Positions 35,506-45,626 of a stretch of 56,086 bases of DNA are shown in pieces (within the stretch, counting starts at the first letter, position 1; each line of letters begins with the position of its first letter). Below the pieces are notes generated by a model. That model had not been told where the DNA came from. It worked only from the letters and a program-made list of their open reading frames with translations, and did not search any database. Source of the DNA: Microbacteriaceae bacterium (GTDB lineage Bacteria; Actinomycetota; Actinomycetes; Actinomycetales; Microbacteriaceae); assembly GCA_947444785.1 (NCBI GenBank), contig CANFBG010000002.1:1-56086 (forward strand). The letters are read 5' to 3'. The translations under genes and the position numbers were made by a program.

Positions 35506-36822
35506 GTGAATTCCCGACGCGCGTGGTTAGTCCTGGCAGTAGGAACTTTTGCCTACCTCGTGGCCGTTCTGCAGCGAACCACCCTCGGTGTGGCGGGCGT
35601 TGCGGCCGCGGATCGCTTCGAGGTCTCGGCGGCGGTGCTGTCCTCCCTCGCCGTCGTTCAGCTCATCGTGTATGCGGCCCTGCAAATCCCGGTGGGCATC
35701 CTCATCGATCGCGTGGGTCCCAAGTGGCTGATCTCCGTGGGCCTGGCGTTCATGGTCGCGGGCCAGTTCACTCTCGCCTTTGCGCCCGACATCACCGTCG
35801 CGGTCCTTGGCCGGATGCTCGTCGGCGCGGGCGATGCCGCGATCTTCATCTCGCTGATCCGACTGGTGAACTCGTGGTTCTCGGGGCGCATCCTTCCACA
35901 GCTTTCCCAGTGGATCGGCAACGTCGGCCAAATCGGTCAGATCTGCTCAGCCATCCCGTTCGCCTGGCTGCTTCACCAGTACGGCTGGTCCACCGCTTTC
36001 GCCTCGGCAGCGTCGGTCGGCGTTCTTGCCCTGCTCCTGGCCATCCCTCTTCTCTCCGACAGGCCGCGGACGGTCGTGGAGACTGGTCGGTCGTCTACCC
36101 TGCGCGAGGCCCTTGCCCACCTCGCCCCCACGCTCAGGCGACCGGGAACCCAGTTGGGATTCTGGTCACACTTCGTGACCCAGTCCTCGGGAACCTCCTT
36201 CAGCCTCTTCTGGGGCTACCCGTTCCTCGTCTCCGCAGTCGGATTCAGTCGCGAGGCGGCCGCGGGGTTCCTTGTGATCATCGTCGCTGCGGGAATGGTG
36301 GCCGGGCCGGTGCTCGGCCTTCTGACCGCGAGGTTCCCGCTCCGACGATCCAACCTCGTCTTGGGAATCACCGTCATGCTCGGTGTCGTCTGGGCTGTGG
36401 TCCTGCTGTGGCCGGGGATCCCGCCGGTCTGGATGTTCATCGTGTTGACCGTCTGTCTGGGGGTCGGCGGACCGGGATCGTTGATCGGCTTCGACTTCGC
36501 GCGCTCGTTCAATCCGATCAAATCGCTGGGCTCGGCGAACGGCGTGGTGAATGTGGGCGGATTCATGGCGAGCTTCGTGATCATCTTCCTGATCGGTCTC
36601 ATCCTTGATATCCAGCTCGCCTGGGGATTGAGCGGCAGCCTCTACGAATACGATGCCTTCCGTTGGGCCTTCGCGGTGCAGTACCTCGTTGTCGGCGCTG
36701 GCGTTCTGTTCCTGCTTCGGGCACGTCGGCGCACCAGGCGCGGACTGGCCCTGGAGGAGGGCGTCGTCGTTCCCCCGCTGTGGCGGAGCGTTGTGCGGGG
36801 CATCTCGAACAGGCGGCCGTAA
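35506..36822 (+). CDS. Major facilitator superfamily transporter
   Basis: The 438-residue protein has about twelve membrane helices in two halves with the cytosolic motif A between helices 2 and 3 (GILIDRVGPKWL). It is similar in layout to nitrate/sugar-phosphate type antiporters of the MFS, but no substrate-specific motif is apparent. It ends in a basic cytosolic tail. TAGCAT lies 7 nt before the GTG start, so leaderless expression from its own promoter is likely. Confidence 0.88.
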   Translation: MNSRRAWLVLAVGTFAYLVAVLQRTTLGVAGVAAADRFEVSAAVLSSLAVVQLIVYAALQIPVGILIDRVGPKWLISVGLAFMVAGQFTLAFAPDITVAVLGRMLVGAGDAAIFISLIRLVNSWFSGRILPQLSQWIGNVGQIGQICSAIPFAWLLHQYGWSTAFASAASVGVLALLLAIPLLSDRPRTVVETGRSSTLREALAHLAPTLRRPGTQLGFWSHFVTQSSGTSFSLFWGYPFLVSAVGFSREAAAGFLVIIVAAGMVAGPVLGLLTARFPLRRSNLVLGITVMLGVVWAVVLLWPGIPPVWMFIVLTVCLGVGGPGSLIGFDFARSFNPIKSLGSANGVVNVGGFMASFVIIFLIGLILDIQLAWGLSGSLYEYDAFRWAFAVQYLVVGAGVLFLLRARRRTRRGLALEEGVVVPPLWRSVVRGISNRRP

Positions 36823-36860
36823 CCGGCCACGCTTCGCTTGATTCCATGCAATACTGGGTG

Positions 36861-36940
36861 TAAGACCCGTTCATGAACCGTCGCCTCCTGCAGAGCACTG
36901 CAAAGGCTTCAGCACTTGACATGGGTCTTAGTAATGTCAA
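36861..36940. promoter_or_regulatory. Nested inverted repeats upstream of rpoD
   Basis: TAAGACCC (36861-36868) is the exact reverse complement of GGGTCTTA (36923-36930). Directly after the first lies the palindrome GTTCATGAAC (36869-36878). The second is embedded in TTGACAT-n11-ATGTCAA (36916-36940). The group lies 85-164 nt before the rpoD start and may hold operators or a leader RNA structure. The TTGACA resembles a -35 but lacks a good -10 at 17 nt. Confidence 0.45.
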
Positions 36941-37024
36941 AAAACAACTCTGGACTCCAGTTTCAGGCCTGTTACCGCCCTGTGCGGGCCGGCCGCCGGC
37001 TGGACCGGTGTGAAAGGTGTTCGT

Positions 37025-38389
37025 ATGGTCACCCGCAAGACGACCGAGACCCTCGAGCCAGAACTGGCCGTCGAGGAGTCCGCTACCACGCCTGCAGTGA
37101 AGACTGCAGCAAAGGCTCCCGCCGTCAAGAGAACGGCAGCGACCAAGGCCACTGCCGCCAAGACCGCCGCCACGAAGACGGCTGCCGCCGACGCTCCTGC
37201 GGTCAAGGCCGCCCCGAAGCTGAGCGCGGCGAAGGCCAAGGCCGCTGCTGCCAAGGCAGCCTCTGAAGAGGGCCCGGGCGATGAGCACGACCCCGCTGAC
37301 GACGAGCCGGTCGTAGTAGTTGCCGATGACGACGACACCGCCTCGGACGACGACTCAGACGATGAGCGTCCCATCAAGTCCAACCTGGACGGACCGCTTC
37401 CCCGCGGTGCGCTGGTCATCACAGACACCGACGACGACAACGACGTTCCCGTCTACTCGTCTGCAATCACGGGCGCCACGGCTGACCCAGTCAAGGACTA
37501 CCTCAAACAGATTGGCAAGGTCGCTCTTCTGAACGCGGCCGAAGAGGTCGAGCTCGCCATGCGCATCGAGGCGGGACTGTTCGCCGAGGACACCATGTCC
37601 ACCATGACCGAGGCTGAGAAGAAGTCGTCTTACGGCCGTGAGCTCCAGTGGGTCGCCCGAGACGGCGCCCGCGCGAAGAGCCACCTCCTCGGTGCCAACC
37701 TGCGACTCGTCGTCAGCCTCGCCAAGCGCTACACCGGCCGTGGGATGCAGTTCCTCGACCTCATTCAGGAGGGCAACCTCGGCCTGATTCGTGCGGTCGA
37801 GAAGTTCGACTACACGAAGGGCTTCAAGTTCTCCACCTACGCGACGTGGTGGATCCGGCAGGCGATCACGCGTGCCATGGCCGACCAGGCCCGAACCATT
37901 CGCATCCCGGTTCACATGGTCGAGGTCATCAACAAGCTCGCCCGCGTGCAGCGCCAGATGCTCCAGGACCTGGGCCGCGAGCCCACGCCCGAGGAGCTGA
38001 GCCGCGAGCTGGACATGACCCCCGAGAAGGTCGTCGAGGTCCAGAAGTACGGTCGCGAGCCGATCTCGCTTCACACCCCGCTGGGTGAAGACGGCGACAG
38101 CGAGTTCGGAGACCTCATCGAGGACACCGAGGCCGTCGTCCCCGCAGACGCCGTTGGTTTCACCATGCTGCAGAAGCAGCTCGAGTCGCTCCTGGACTCC
38201 CTGAGCGAGCGCGAGGCCGGCGTCATCCGCATGCGCTTCGGCCTCGGAGACGGAATGCCCAAGACGCTTGACCAGATCGGCGACACCTTCGGAGTGACGC
38301 GCGAGCGCATCCGTCAGATCGAATCCAAGACGATGGCCAAACTGCGTCACCCGTCCCGTTCGCAGTCGCTGCGCGACTACCTAGAGTAA
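37025..38389 (+). CDS. rpoD: Principal RNA polymerase sigma factor (SigA/HrdB/RpoD)
   Basis: The 454-residue protein directs RNA polymerase to housekeeping promoters. It has a Lys/Ala-rich then acidic N-terminus (1-140, histone-like tail plus [10 protein letters not shown]), region 1.2 ([11 protein letters not shown]), region 2 ([21 protein letters not shown] and [16 protein letters not shown]) and region 4 with the helix-turn-helix [16 protein letters not shown] 37025 is chosen with GAAAGG 7 nt upstream; the GTG at 37010 is less likely. Upstream DNA has nested inverted repeats. The MurT-like gene follows after 31 nt. Confidence 0.96.
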   Translation: MVTRKTTETLEPELAVEESATTPAVKTAAKAPAVKRTAATKATAAKTAATKTAAADAPAVKAAPKLSAAKAKAAAAKAASEEGPGDEHDPADDEPVVVVADDDDTASDDDSDDERPIKSNLDGPLPRGALVITDTDDDNDVPVYSSAITGATADPVKDYLKQIGKVALLNAAEEVELAMRIEAGLFAEDTMSTMTEAEKKSSYGRELQWVARDGARAKSHLLGANLRLVVSLAKRYTGRGMQFLDLIQEGNLGLIRAVEKFDYTKGFKFSTYATWWIRQAITRAMADQARTIRIPVHMVEVINKLARVQRQMLQDLGREPTPEELSRELDMTPEKVVEVQKYGREPISLHTPLGEDGDSEFGDLIEDTEAVVPADAVGFTMLQKQLESLLDSLSEREAGVIRMRFGLGDGMPKTLDQIGDTFGVTRERIRQIESKTMAKLRHPSRSQSLRDYLE

Positions 38390-38420
38390 TGACGCTGTCA
38401 TTGCTCGCGGTGAGTGCTAA

Positions 38421-39707
38421 GTGACTTTACGCATCACGGCCGCCGTTCTGGTGGGGCGTGCCGTCCGTGTGGCGGCGCGTCTCCGGGGCGGCGGTTCCGC
38501 TATTCCCGGCAAGATCGCCATGACGATCGCACCGAATTTTCTCGAGGAGACGATCTCGCGCATCCCCCAAGGGGTCGTTGCGGTGTCGGGATCCAACGGG
38601 AAATCCACGACGACGAACATGCTGGCGGCCGTCCTGCGCGCCCATGGGCTCGTCGTGTTCACGAACCCGTCCGGTGGAAACCTGCCGCAGGGTATCGCCT
38701 CGGCGGTGCTTTCGGAAGTGAGTCTGTCGGGGCGGCTGAATGCTGACATCGCAGTGCTCGAGATCGATGAGGGATACGGCATCGGCCTGACCACATTGCT
38801 GAAGCCGCGCACTGTTCTGCTGCTGAATATTCAGATCGACCAGCTGAATCGCTTTCACGAGCCCGAGCGGGTCGTGAACATGCTCAGGGGAGTGGCAGGC
38901 GCGGCGACCCGCAACCTCATTCTGAACCGCGATGACAACCATCTCGTCGACCTCGACACGAAGATCCCGGCATCGGCTGCCCGGTCCGTGACCTTCTTCG
39001 GGGCGGATCCTGCTCTGATCGAGGGTGCCGCACACGGTGTCGCCTCGGCCCAGCGTTTCGGCGATTCCCGGATTGCTGCCGGCTCGCGCCTCGCCGCTGT
39101 CACCGTTTCGTCGCTGGGGCCCTCCAGTGCTGTCCTGTCGACCGCCGAGGCCTCTTTCCCCGTCCGTCTGCCTTCCCGGGGCCTGCACTACGCGTTGGAT
39201 GCAGCCGGGGCAACCGCGGCAGCACGGGCCGTGCTCGGGCAGGCCTTCGACACGTCCCTCGTCACCACGGCGCTGGAGGGTCTCGCCACGGTCTACGGCC
39301 GGGGCGAGCTCTTGACGATCGGCGACGAGAGCGTCGAGATCATCATGATGAAGAACCCGGCGAGCCTCCAGCTGAACTTGGACGCCTTGGAAACGGCACC
39401 GGAGCAGGTCTTCCTCGCTGTCGATGAGGGCACGCCAGACCCGTCGTGGATCTATGACATCGATCTCTCCGCCCTCGATCACGTCGACCTCATCACGGGG
39501 TCCAAAGCCAATCAGTTCGCTGTTCGGCTTCGATATGCGGGGATTCCTGTCGGCGGTGTCGACCTGGATATCCGGAACGCCGTCAAGAAGTTCCTGGCCC
39601 TGCCGAAGCCGTCGAGGGGCCGAAAGACAATGATCCTGAACTACGAGCAGATGATGCTCATCCGAAATTCCCTTGGCTTCAAGGACCTCGAAGGCGGAGC
39701 GAAATGA
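38421..39707 (+). CDS. MurT-like Mur ligase lacking the zinc ribbon
   Basis: MurT is the ATP-dependent subunit of lipid II isoglutaminyl synthase; it activates the alpha-carboxyl of D-Glu in lipid II. The 428-residue protein has the P-loop VSGSNGKSTTTNM (55-67), the Mur central domain, and a DUF1727 C-terminal domain with MMKNPASLQLNL (309-320) and WIYDID (343-348). S. aureus MurT carries a four-cysteine zinc ribbon in the central domain; this protein has no cysteine at all. The usual NPAGFN-type motif is altered to NPASLQ. GTG start; last codons overlap the GatD-like gene (ATGA). Confidence 0.88.
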   Translation: MTLRITAAVLVGRAVRVAARLRGGGSAIPGKIAMTIAPNFLEETISRIPQGVVAVSGSNGKSTTTNMLAAVLRAHGLVVFTNPSGGNLPQGIASAVLSEVSLSGRLNADIAVLEIDEGYGIGLTTLLKPRTVLLLNIQIDQLNRFHEPERVVNMLRGVAGAATRNLILNRDDNHLVDLDTKIPASAARSVTFFGADPALIEGAAHGVASAQRFGDSRIAAGSRLAAVTVSSLGPSSAVLSTAEASFPVRLPSRGLHYALDAAGATAAARAVLGQAFDTSLVTTALEGLATVYGRGELLTIGDESVEIIMMKNPASLQLNLDALETAPEQVFLAVDEGTPDPSWIYDIDLSALDHVDLITGSKANQFAVRLRYAGIPVGGVDLDIRNAVKKFLALPKPSRGRKTMILNYEQMMLIRNSLGFKDLEGGAK

Positions 39708-40438
39708 GAGAGACTGTCCGCATCCTGCACCTGGTGCCCAGCACGCTGGGCCAGAACGGGGAGACCGGCAACGTCATGGTACTCACGCGGCGGGCGGAGC
39801 TTCACGGCCTGGCCGTCGAGGTGTTGCAGCAGGAAGCCGGCGACGAGTTCCCATTCGACATCGATCTGGTCTACATCGGCAGCGGGCCGGTCTCGGCGCA
39901 GATCGTTGCCCAGCCCGCGATTCTCGAGGTCGCTTCCGACCTGCGTCAGCTTGCAGACGAGGGCGTCCCGTTCTTGGCAATCGCTGCGGGCTTCCAGCTT
40001 CTGGGGGAGAGCGTCACGATGGCCGACGGCTCCGTGCTCGAGGGCGCGGGAGTCTTCCCGGTCACGACGACCGTCGGCGGGGTACGGGTGGTGGGCGACT
40101 TCGTCGTGGAATCACGGCTCGGCACCCTCGTCGGTTTCGAGAACCGCGGTTCAGTCGTTGAGATCGGCGCAGCCACCCCGGTGGGCACGGTCACCTACGG
40201 TCAGGGCAACACCGTCGAGTCCGGTGTCGAGGGCTACTGGGTGGGCAACCTGGTCGGCACGCACCTGCATGGGCCGGTACTGGCCAACAACCCAGGCCTG
40301 GCCGACTGGCTGCTGAGTGTTGCGCTCGAACGGCGCGGAGTGGTGTATCCGACCGATGCCGTGCCCGAGCTGGAGGAGATCGACCGCTATGCAGCGGAGG
40401 CCCGCCGCGTGATCGCAGCAGGCCCCCTCTCCGAATAG
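39704..40438 (+). CDS. GatD-like glutamine amidotransferase homologue without catalytic cysteine
   Basis: GatD normally hydrolyses glutamine and feeds ammonia to MurT. The 244-residue class I amidotransferase fold is clear: VPSTLGQNGETGNVMVL at the start, GVPFLAIAAGFQLLGES (88-104) and the histidine in GTHLHGPVLANNP (His188). The nucleophile in the usual ICGGxQ motif is replaced: the sequence reads IAAGFQ with Ala94, and the protein contains no cysteine. Glutaminase activity should be absent. It overlaps the MurT-like gene by 4 nt, so the complex is probably still made. Confidence 0.88.
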   Translation: MRETVRILHLVPSTLGQNGETGNVMVLTRRAELHGLAVEVLQQEAGDEFPFDIDLVYIGSGPVSAQIVAQPAILEVASDLRQLADEGVPFLAIAAGFQLLGESVTMADGSVLEGAGVFPVTTTVGGVRVVGDFVVESRLGTLVGFENRGSVVEIGAATPVGTVTYGQGNTVESGVEGYWVGNLVGTHLHGPVLANNPGLADWLLSVALERRGVVYPTDAVPELEEIDRYAAEARRVIAAGPLSE

Positions 40439-40455
40439 GTACCGGGCTCTATGTC

Positions 40456-42540
40456 CTAGGTGTCGATTCGAACGCGGGACAGGTCGTTCGAGCCGGCGAT
40501 GATGAATTCCTTGCGCGGGGCAACATCGTCACCCATCAGCAGGTCGAACGTGCGCTCGGCGGCGGCGGCGTCGGTCACGCGTACCCGGCGGAGCGTTCGA
40601 TGTCGGCGGTCCATGGTGGTCAGCGCCAGCTGGTCGGCATCCATCTCGCCGAGACCCTTGTAGCGCTGGATCGGGTCCTGGTAGCGGCGCTTGTTCTTCT
40701 CGAGCTGCGTCAGCAGGGTATGCAGCTCTGCCTCGGAATACGTGTAGATCGTCTCGTTCGGCTTGGTGCCCGGGTTCATGATCACGACGCGGTGCAGCGG
40801 GGGAACCGCTGCGAAAACACGGCCGTCTTCGATAAGGGGCCGCATGTAACGGAAGAACAGCGTCAACAGGAGTGTGCGGATGTGGGCGCCGTCGACATCC
40901 GCGTCGCTCATCAGGATCACCTTGCCGTAGCGCGCCGCGCTCAGGTCGAAGGAGCGACCGCTGCCGGCGCCGATCACCTGGATGATCGAGGCGCACTCCG
41001 TGTTGGAGAGCATGTCGGAGACGGATGCCTTCTGTACGTTGAGGATCTTGCCTCGAATGGGCAGGAGAGCCTGGAACTCGCTGTCGCGAGCCAGTTTTGC
41101 CGTGCCCAGGGCGGAGTCGCCCTCCACGATCATGAGTTCGCTCTTGGCCACGTCACTCGAGCGGCAGTCCACCAGCTTGGCAGGCAGTGATGATGACTCG
41201 AGGGCGTTCTTCCGGCGCTGGGTCTCCTTGTGCGCCCGGGCGGAGATGCGCGACTTCATCTCTGCCACGACCTTGTCCAGCACGAGGGCAGACTGGGTCT
41301 TGTCGTCGCGTTTCGTGCTGGCGAATCGGTCGGCAAGCCCCTTGGCGACGACCTGGGAAACGATGTTGCGTACCGCGGGGGTGCCGAGGATCTCCTTGGT
41401 CTGGCCTTCGAACTGCGGCTCGGGGAGGCGCACGGTCAGCACCGCGGTGAGACCCGCGAGCACGTCGTCCTTCTCAAGCTTGTCGGAGCCTGCCTTGAGC
41501 CTGCGGGCATTCAGCTCGACCGCCTGGCGGAGGAACTTCAGCAGGCCCGCCTCGAAGCCGGCCTGGTGTGTTCCGCCCTTGGGGGTGGCGATGATATTCA
41601 CGAAGCTCTTGAAGGTGGTGTCGTAGCCCGTTCCCCAGCGCAGAGCGATGTCGACCTCGCACTCGCGGCTCAGCTCGGTCGGAACCATCGCGCCCTGGGG
41701 ATTCAGAACGGGAACGGTCTCGGCAAAGGTGCCGGTGCCGGTGAGTCGCCACGTCTCCGTGACGGCCGCGTCGGGCGCCAGGTGCTCGGCGAACTCGGCG
41801 ATGCCGCCCTCGAAATGGAAGACGTCGCGCCGGGCCTCGTCGCCGCGGTCATCAGAGATGCCGATTGAGAGCCCGGGAACGAGAAACGCCGTCTGGCGGG
41901 CACGGTCGAACAGCTCCTCGACCTGGAAGGCTGCCGTTCGGCTGAAGATCTGCCGATCGGCCCAGTAGCGGATGCGCGTGCCTGTGACCCCCTTGGCGAC
42001 CTTGCCGACGATACGCAGCTCGCTCTTGTTCTCGAAGGGGGTGAAGGGCGAGTCGGGCGTTGCTTGGGCGCCGGCGTCGGCGAAGACGCCGGGCTCGCCA
42101 CGGTGAAAGGACATGGCCCAGGTCTTGCCGTCGCGGTCGACCTCGACGTCGAGGCGCTCGGAGAGGGCGTTGACGACGGACGCACCGACGCCGTGCAGGC
42201 CGCCGGAGGCGGCGTAGGAGCCCGAGCCGAACTTGCCGCCGGCATGCAGCTTGGTGAAGACGACCTCGACGCCGCTCAGGCCGGTCTTGGGCTCGATGTC
42301 GACGGGGATTCCCCGGGCCGTGTCCCTGACCTCGACGCTCGAGTCAGGATGAAGTCGGATTTCGATCGACGAGCCGTGGCCGCCGAGGGCCTCGTCGACG
42401 GAGTTGTCGATGATCTCCCAGACGCAGTGCATGAGCCCCCGTGAGTCTGTCGACCCGATGTACATTCCGGGGCGCTTTCGAACGGCCTCAAGGCCCTCGA
42501 GCACTGACAGATGCCTCGCGGAATAGTCGGCATTCGACAC
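40456..42540 (-). CDS. parE: DNA topoisomerase IV subunit B
   Basis: This is the ATPase subunit of a type IIA topoisomerase. The 694-residue protein shows the GHKL ATP site (EIIDNSVDEALGG, then GGLHGVGASVVNALS), the TOPRIM motif EGDSALGTAK and DADVDGAHIRTLLLTLFF. The partner A subunit upstream lacks a GyrA box, so topoisomerase IV is favoured over gyrase. GTG start with AGGAGA 6 nt upstream. A small divergent gene separates it from parC. Confidence 0.9.
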   Translation of the reverse strand: MSNADYSARHLSVLEGLEAVRKRPGMYIGSTDSRGLMHCVWEIIDNSVDEALGGHGSSIEIRLHPDSSVEVRDTARGIPVDIEPKTGLSGVEVVFTKLHAGGKFGSGSYAASGGLHGVGASVVNALSERLDVEVDRDGKTWAMSFHRGEPGVFADAGAQATPDSPFTPFENKSELRIVGKVAKGVTGTRIRYWADRQIFSRTAAFQVEELFDRARQTAFLVPGLSIGISDDRGDEARRDVFHFEGGIAEFAEHLAPDAAVTETWRLTGTGTFAETVPVLNPQGAMVPTELSRECEVDIALRWGTGYDTTFKSFVNIIATPKGGTHQAGFEAGLLKFLRQAVELNARRLKAGSDKLEKDDVLAGLTAVLTVRLPEPQFEGQTKEILGTPAVRNIVSQVVAKGLADRFASTKRDDKTQSALVLDKVVAEMKSRISARAHKETQRRKNALESSSLPAKLVDCRSSDVAKSELMIVEGDSALGTAKLARDSEFQALLPIRGKILNVQKASVSDMLSNTECASIIQVIGAGSGRSFDLSAARYGKVILMSDADVDGAHIRTLLLTLFFRYMRPLIEDGRVFAAVPPLHRVVIMNPGTKPNETIYTYSEAELHTLLTQLEKNKRRYQDPIQRYKGLGEMDADQLALTTMDRRHRTLRRVRVTDAAAAERTFDLLMGDDVAPRKEFIIAGSNDLSRVRIDT

Positions 42541-42743
42541 GTGTTCTCCTATGTGAGCGAGTCTCGCGGAACCGCGGGAGCAGCTTCAAGGATAGTTACA
42601 TCCAGCCGGGTCGGAGGCCTCGACACGGGAGTGCCGAAGTTGGTACGCGTAGAGCGAAACACAGCGAATTATCGAACCGGCGTTACATAGACGTGCTTTG
42701 ATTGCTAGTCAGGTAGATAGCACCGAGGCGTGAGGAGTCACAC

Positions 42744-42974
42744 ATGCTTATTACTGCAAACGAAAACGGTACCGGAACCGGTGAGTCCGGCGGATACACC
42801 CTCTCGGCGAACGACCGTTGCGACAGTTGTGGTGCCCAGGCCTACATCCGAGTCGAGATGGCCAGTGGCGGGGAGCTTTTCTTCTGCGCCCACCACGGCA
42901 AGAAGTTCCAAGAGAAGCTGTCGGGCGTCGCGAAGAGCTGGCACGACGAGTCGGCCAAGCTTCTCGAGTCTTAG
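42744..42974 (+). CDS. Small zinc-finger-like protein (DUF7455 type)
   Basis: The 76-residue protein has one CxxC (RCDSCGAQAY) and a downstream CAHH (FFCAHHGKK), a likely single Zn site, then a short helix. Similar small proteins lie between the topoisomerase IV genes or near sigA in many actinobacteria. The role is unknown. GAGGAG lies 8 nt before the ATG. It is divergent from parE and convergent with parC. Confidence 0.85.
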   Translation: MLITANENGTGTGESGGYTLSANDRCDSCGAQAYIRVEMASGGELFFCAHHGKKFQEKLSGVAKSWHDESAKLLES

Positions 42975-43011
42975 AGAACAGCGTCTGCCGAGGTAATCCC
43001 TGAGGCAGCAC

Positions 43012-43049
43012 AAAAAAATGGCAGGCCTTCACGGCCTGCCATTTTTTTT
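43012..43049. terminator. Strong bidirectional rho-independent terminator
   Basis: ATGGCAGGCC (43018-43027) and GGCCTGCCAT (43033-43042) make a 10-bp stem with a 5-nt loop. Seven A precede it and eight T end it, so it works on both strands. It serves the small zinc-finger gene and parC. Confidence 0.92.
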
Positions 43050-43061
43050 GTTGTCTGGGTC

Positions 43062-45560
43062 CTACTCCTGCTCGGCTTCCCGAGAGAGAACAGTCGCAAG
43101 GCTGGCGCCGAGGGAGCCGACGATCGCGTGGAGTGGTGCTCCTGACGCGTCCCGCTTGGCTCCCGACTCCGGCAGGGCCCGTGCGGACCCGTCAGAGCCC
43201 ACGGCGAGAACGGGTCCGATGCCGGCCCAGGCTGCCAGGATCAGGTCCTCGCCCTTCAGGAACCGCTGGGCCCGCACGCCGCCCGTGGCGCGGCCCTTGG
43301 CCGGGAACTCGGCGAAGTCGCTGATCTTGCCCGTGCCCGGGTCTGTGTCTGGCAGAACTGAGGCACTTCCCGCGATGGTCGCCACGACGGCGGTGCCCTC
43401 ATTCGCCGGCACGGAGCCGAAGAACACGACCGTGGCGTCTGAGCCGAGCGATATGCCCGCCATGCCCCCCGCCGTGCGGCCCTGCGGACGCACCGTCCCG
43501 GCCGCAAAGTGCAGGAGCTGGGCGTCGGTGGCGACGAAGACGAGTTCGTCGGTCTCCCCGGGCTGAACGGCCCCGACCACCTCATCCTTGTCTTTCAGGG
43601 CGATGATCTCGAAGTCGGGCTTGGTGGCGAAGTCTCCCGCCGTCAGGCGCTTCACCACGCCGTTCACCGTGCCGAGCGCAATCGGGGCGTCGCTGGTCAG
43701 CGAGACGAGGCCCACCACCCGCTCCCTCTTCGCGTCGAGTCCCAGGTAGTCGGAGACCCGAACGCCGGCTGCCAGCTGCACCGAGTTCGCCGGCACGACG
43801 GGCAGGTCCAAGACCGACATCCGAATGAGGCGGCCAAGGTTGGTCACCGCTCCGATCTCCGTGCGACTGGTGGTCTCCACGATCGAGCGCACGGCGTCGT
43901 GCTTGCCGCGCCGGGTGGCGCTGGCGAGGCCCTGGGCCCCGTCGATTCCATCCGGGTAGTCGATTCGGATGCATCGTCCGGTCGTTCCGAGGAGCACGAC
44001 ACACGCGCTGTCGGCCATCTCCAGAACGGGCTGGGAGGCCCGCCTGGCGGGGACGGCATCCTGTTGCCGAGCCTCGGTCAGGATAGTGCGGCGCGGCGTT
44101 CCGAACTTCTCTGCGACGTCTTCTAGCTCGCGGGACACCCGCTGGCGCAGAAGAGCAGGGCTGCCGAGCAGGCGGGTGAGCTCCTTGATCTCGGCGAGGA
44201 GCGCGTCCCGCTCGGTTTCGAGCTCGATGCGAGAGAACTTCGTCAGTCGGCGCAGGCGGAGCTCGAGGATGTAGTCCGCCTGGAGAACGCTGAGCTCAAA
44301 GACCTCGATCAATCGGGAACGGGCAGCCTCGGTGTCGTCGCTCGCCCGGATCACCTGGATGACCTCGTCGATGTCGAGAATGGCGATCAGGAGGCCTTCG
44401 ACCAGGTGCAGGCGTTCGGTTCGCCGCGCGAGTCGGTAGGCAGTGCGTCGGGTGATGACCTGCAGGCGGTGACCGACGTAGACCTGAAGGAGTTCTTTCA
44501 AGCCGAGGGTCTGCGGCCCGCCATTGACCAGGGCGACGTTGTTTATGTTGAACGAGTCTTCCAGGGGGGTGAACCGGAACAACTGCTCGAGAACCGCCTC
44601 GGGGCTGAAGCCGGTCTTGATTCCGATGACCAGGCGAAGGCCGTGGGTTCGGTCGGTGAGGTCTGTGACATCCGAGATGCCCGCGAGCTTCTTGGAGGTG
44701 ACGCCGTCCTTGATCTTGGCGATGACCTTCTCTGTGCCGATCAGATAGGGGAGCTCGGTCACGACGAGGCCGACCTTGCGAGCGGTCAGTGTCTCGACAC
44801 TCACCTTGGCCCGGGTCTTGAAGCTTCCCCGGCCGGTGGCATAGGCGTCCCTGATGCCGGCGAGACCGACTATGGTGCCGCCGCCGGGCAGATCGGGCCC
44901 CGGGATGAAGGACATCAGGTCTTCGAGTGTGGCATCCGGATGCTCGATCAGATGCCGGGCGCCCGCAACGACCTCGATCAGGTTGTGCGGGGCCATGTTC
45001 GTCGCCATTCCCACGGCGATGCCGGCGGCCCCGTTCACCAAGAGGTGGGGGAAGGCGGCGGGAAGAACCTCAGGCTGGGTCAGCTGGTTGTCGTAGTTCG
45101 GCACGAAATCGACGACATCCTCGTCGAGGCCGTCCGTCATGGCCAGTGCCGACGCCGCCAGCCGGGCCTCCGTGTAGCGCGGCGCGGCAGGGCCGTCATC
45201 CGGGGAGCCGAAGTTGCCGTGACCATCGATCAGCGGAACCCGAAGGGTCCAGGACTGGGCCATGCGCACCATCGCGTCGTAAATGGCGGTGTCGCCGTGC
45301 GGATGCAGCTTCCCCATCACCTCGCCGACGACCCGGGCGCTCTTGACGTGACCCCGGTCGGGGCGCAGGCCCATTTCACTCATCTGGTAGAGGATGCGTC
45401 GCTGCACGGGCTTGAGGCCGTCACGGGCGTCGGGGAGGGCTCGAGAATAGATGACCGAATAGGCGTATTCGAGGAAGGAGTCCTGCATTTCGCTGGAAAC
45501 ATCGACGTCGAGGATTTTTTCCGGCACCTCAACGGTGTCGTCGGTTCTTTTCGCGGTCAT
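43062..45560 (-). CDS. parC: DNA topoisomerase IV subunit A
   Basis: The DNA-cleaving subunit of a type IIA topoisomerase, 832 residues. It has the quinolone region [19 protein letters not shown], with Thr and Asp at the positions of GyrA Ser83 and Asp87, and the catalytic tyrosine in [10 protein letters not shown]. The C-terminal beta-pinwheel is present, but the position of the GyrA box (QRRGGKG) reads ATRRGKHD, so it should not wrap DNA like gyrase. ATG 45560 has a weak upstream purine run. The terminator 13 nt after the stop is shared. Confidence 0.9.
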   Translation of the reverse strand: MTAKRTDDTVEVPEKILDVDVSSEMQDSFLEYAYSVIYSRALPDARDGLKPVQRRILYQMSEMGLRPDRGHVKSARVVGEVMGKLHPHGDTAIYDAMVRMAQSWTLRVPLIDGHGNFGSPDDGPAAPRYTEARLAASALAMTDGLDEDVVDFVPNYDNQLTQPEVLPAAFPHLLVNGAAGIAVGMATNMAPHNLIEVVAGARHLIEHPDATLEDLMSFIPGPDLPGGGTIVGLAGIRDAYATGRGSFKTRAKVSVETLTARKVGLVVTELPYLIGTEKVIAKIKDGVTSKKLAGISDVTDLTDRTHGLRLVIGIKTGFSPEAVLEQLFRFTPLEDSFNINNVALVNGGPQTLGLKELLQVYVGHRLQVITRRTAYRLARRTERLHLVEGLLIAILDIDEVIQVIRASDDTEAARSRLIEVFELSVLQADYILELRLRRLTKFSRIELETERDALLAEIKELTRLLGSPALLRQRVSRELEDVAEKFGTPRRTILTEARQQDAVPARRASQPVLEMADSACVVLLGTTGRCIRIDYPDGIDGAQGLASATRRGKHDAVRSIVETTSRTEIGAVTNLGRLIRMSVLDLPVVPANSVQLAAGVRVSDYLGLDAKRERVVGLVSLTSDAPIALGTVNGVVKRLTAGDFATKPDFEIIALKDKDEVVGAVQPGETDELVFVATDAQLLHFAAGTVRPQGRTAGGMAGISLGSDATVVFFGSVPANEGTAVVATIAGSASVLPDTDPGTGKISDFAEFPAKGRATGGVRAQRFLKGEDLILAAWAGIGPVLAVGSDGSARALPESGAKRDASGAPLHAIVGSLGASLATVLSREAEQE

Positions 45561-45626
45561 TCGGGCGTGCCATTCCTGCAGGGTGTGAGGGGGATCGGAG
45601 AGTGTGACTGTGCCAGACTTGGCCCG

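Noticed and set aside
36916-36944. TTGACA as the rpoD -35 element
   Set aside because: No acceptable -10 lies 16-18 nt downstream; the sequence is better described as an arm of an inverted repeat.
43062-45560. Assignment as gyrase A
   Set aside because: There is no canonical GyrA box at the start of the C-terminal domain; topoisomerase IV fits better, though a full phylogeny would settle it.
44406-45626. N-terminal extension of the phosphodiesterase opposite parC
   Set aside because: The extension is antisense to parC; the phosphodiesterase begins at ATG 45627, where family similarity starts.
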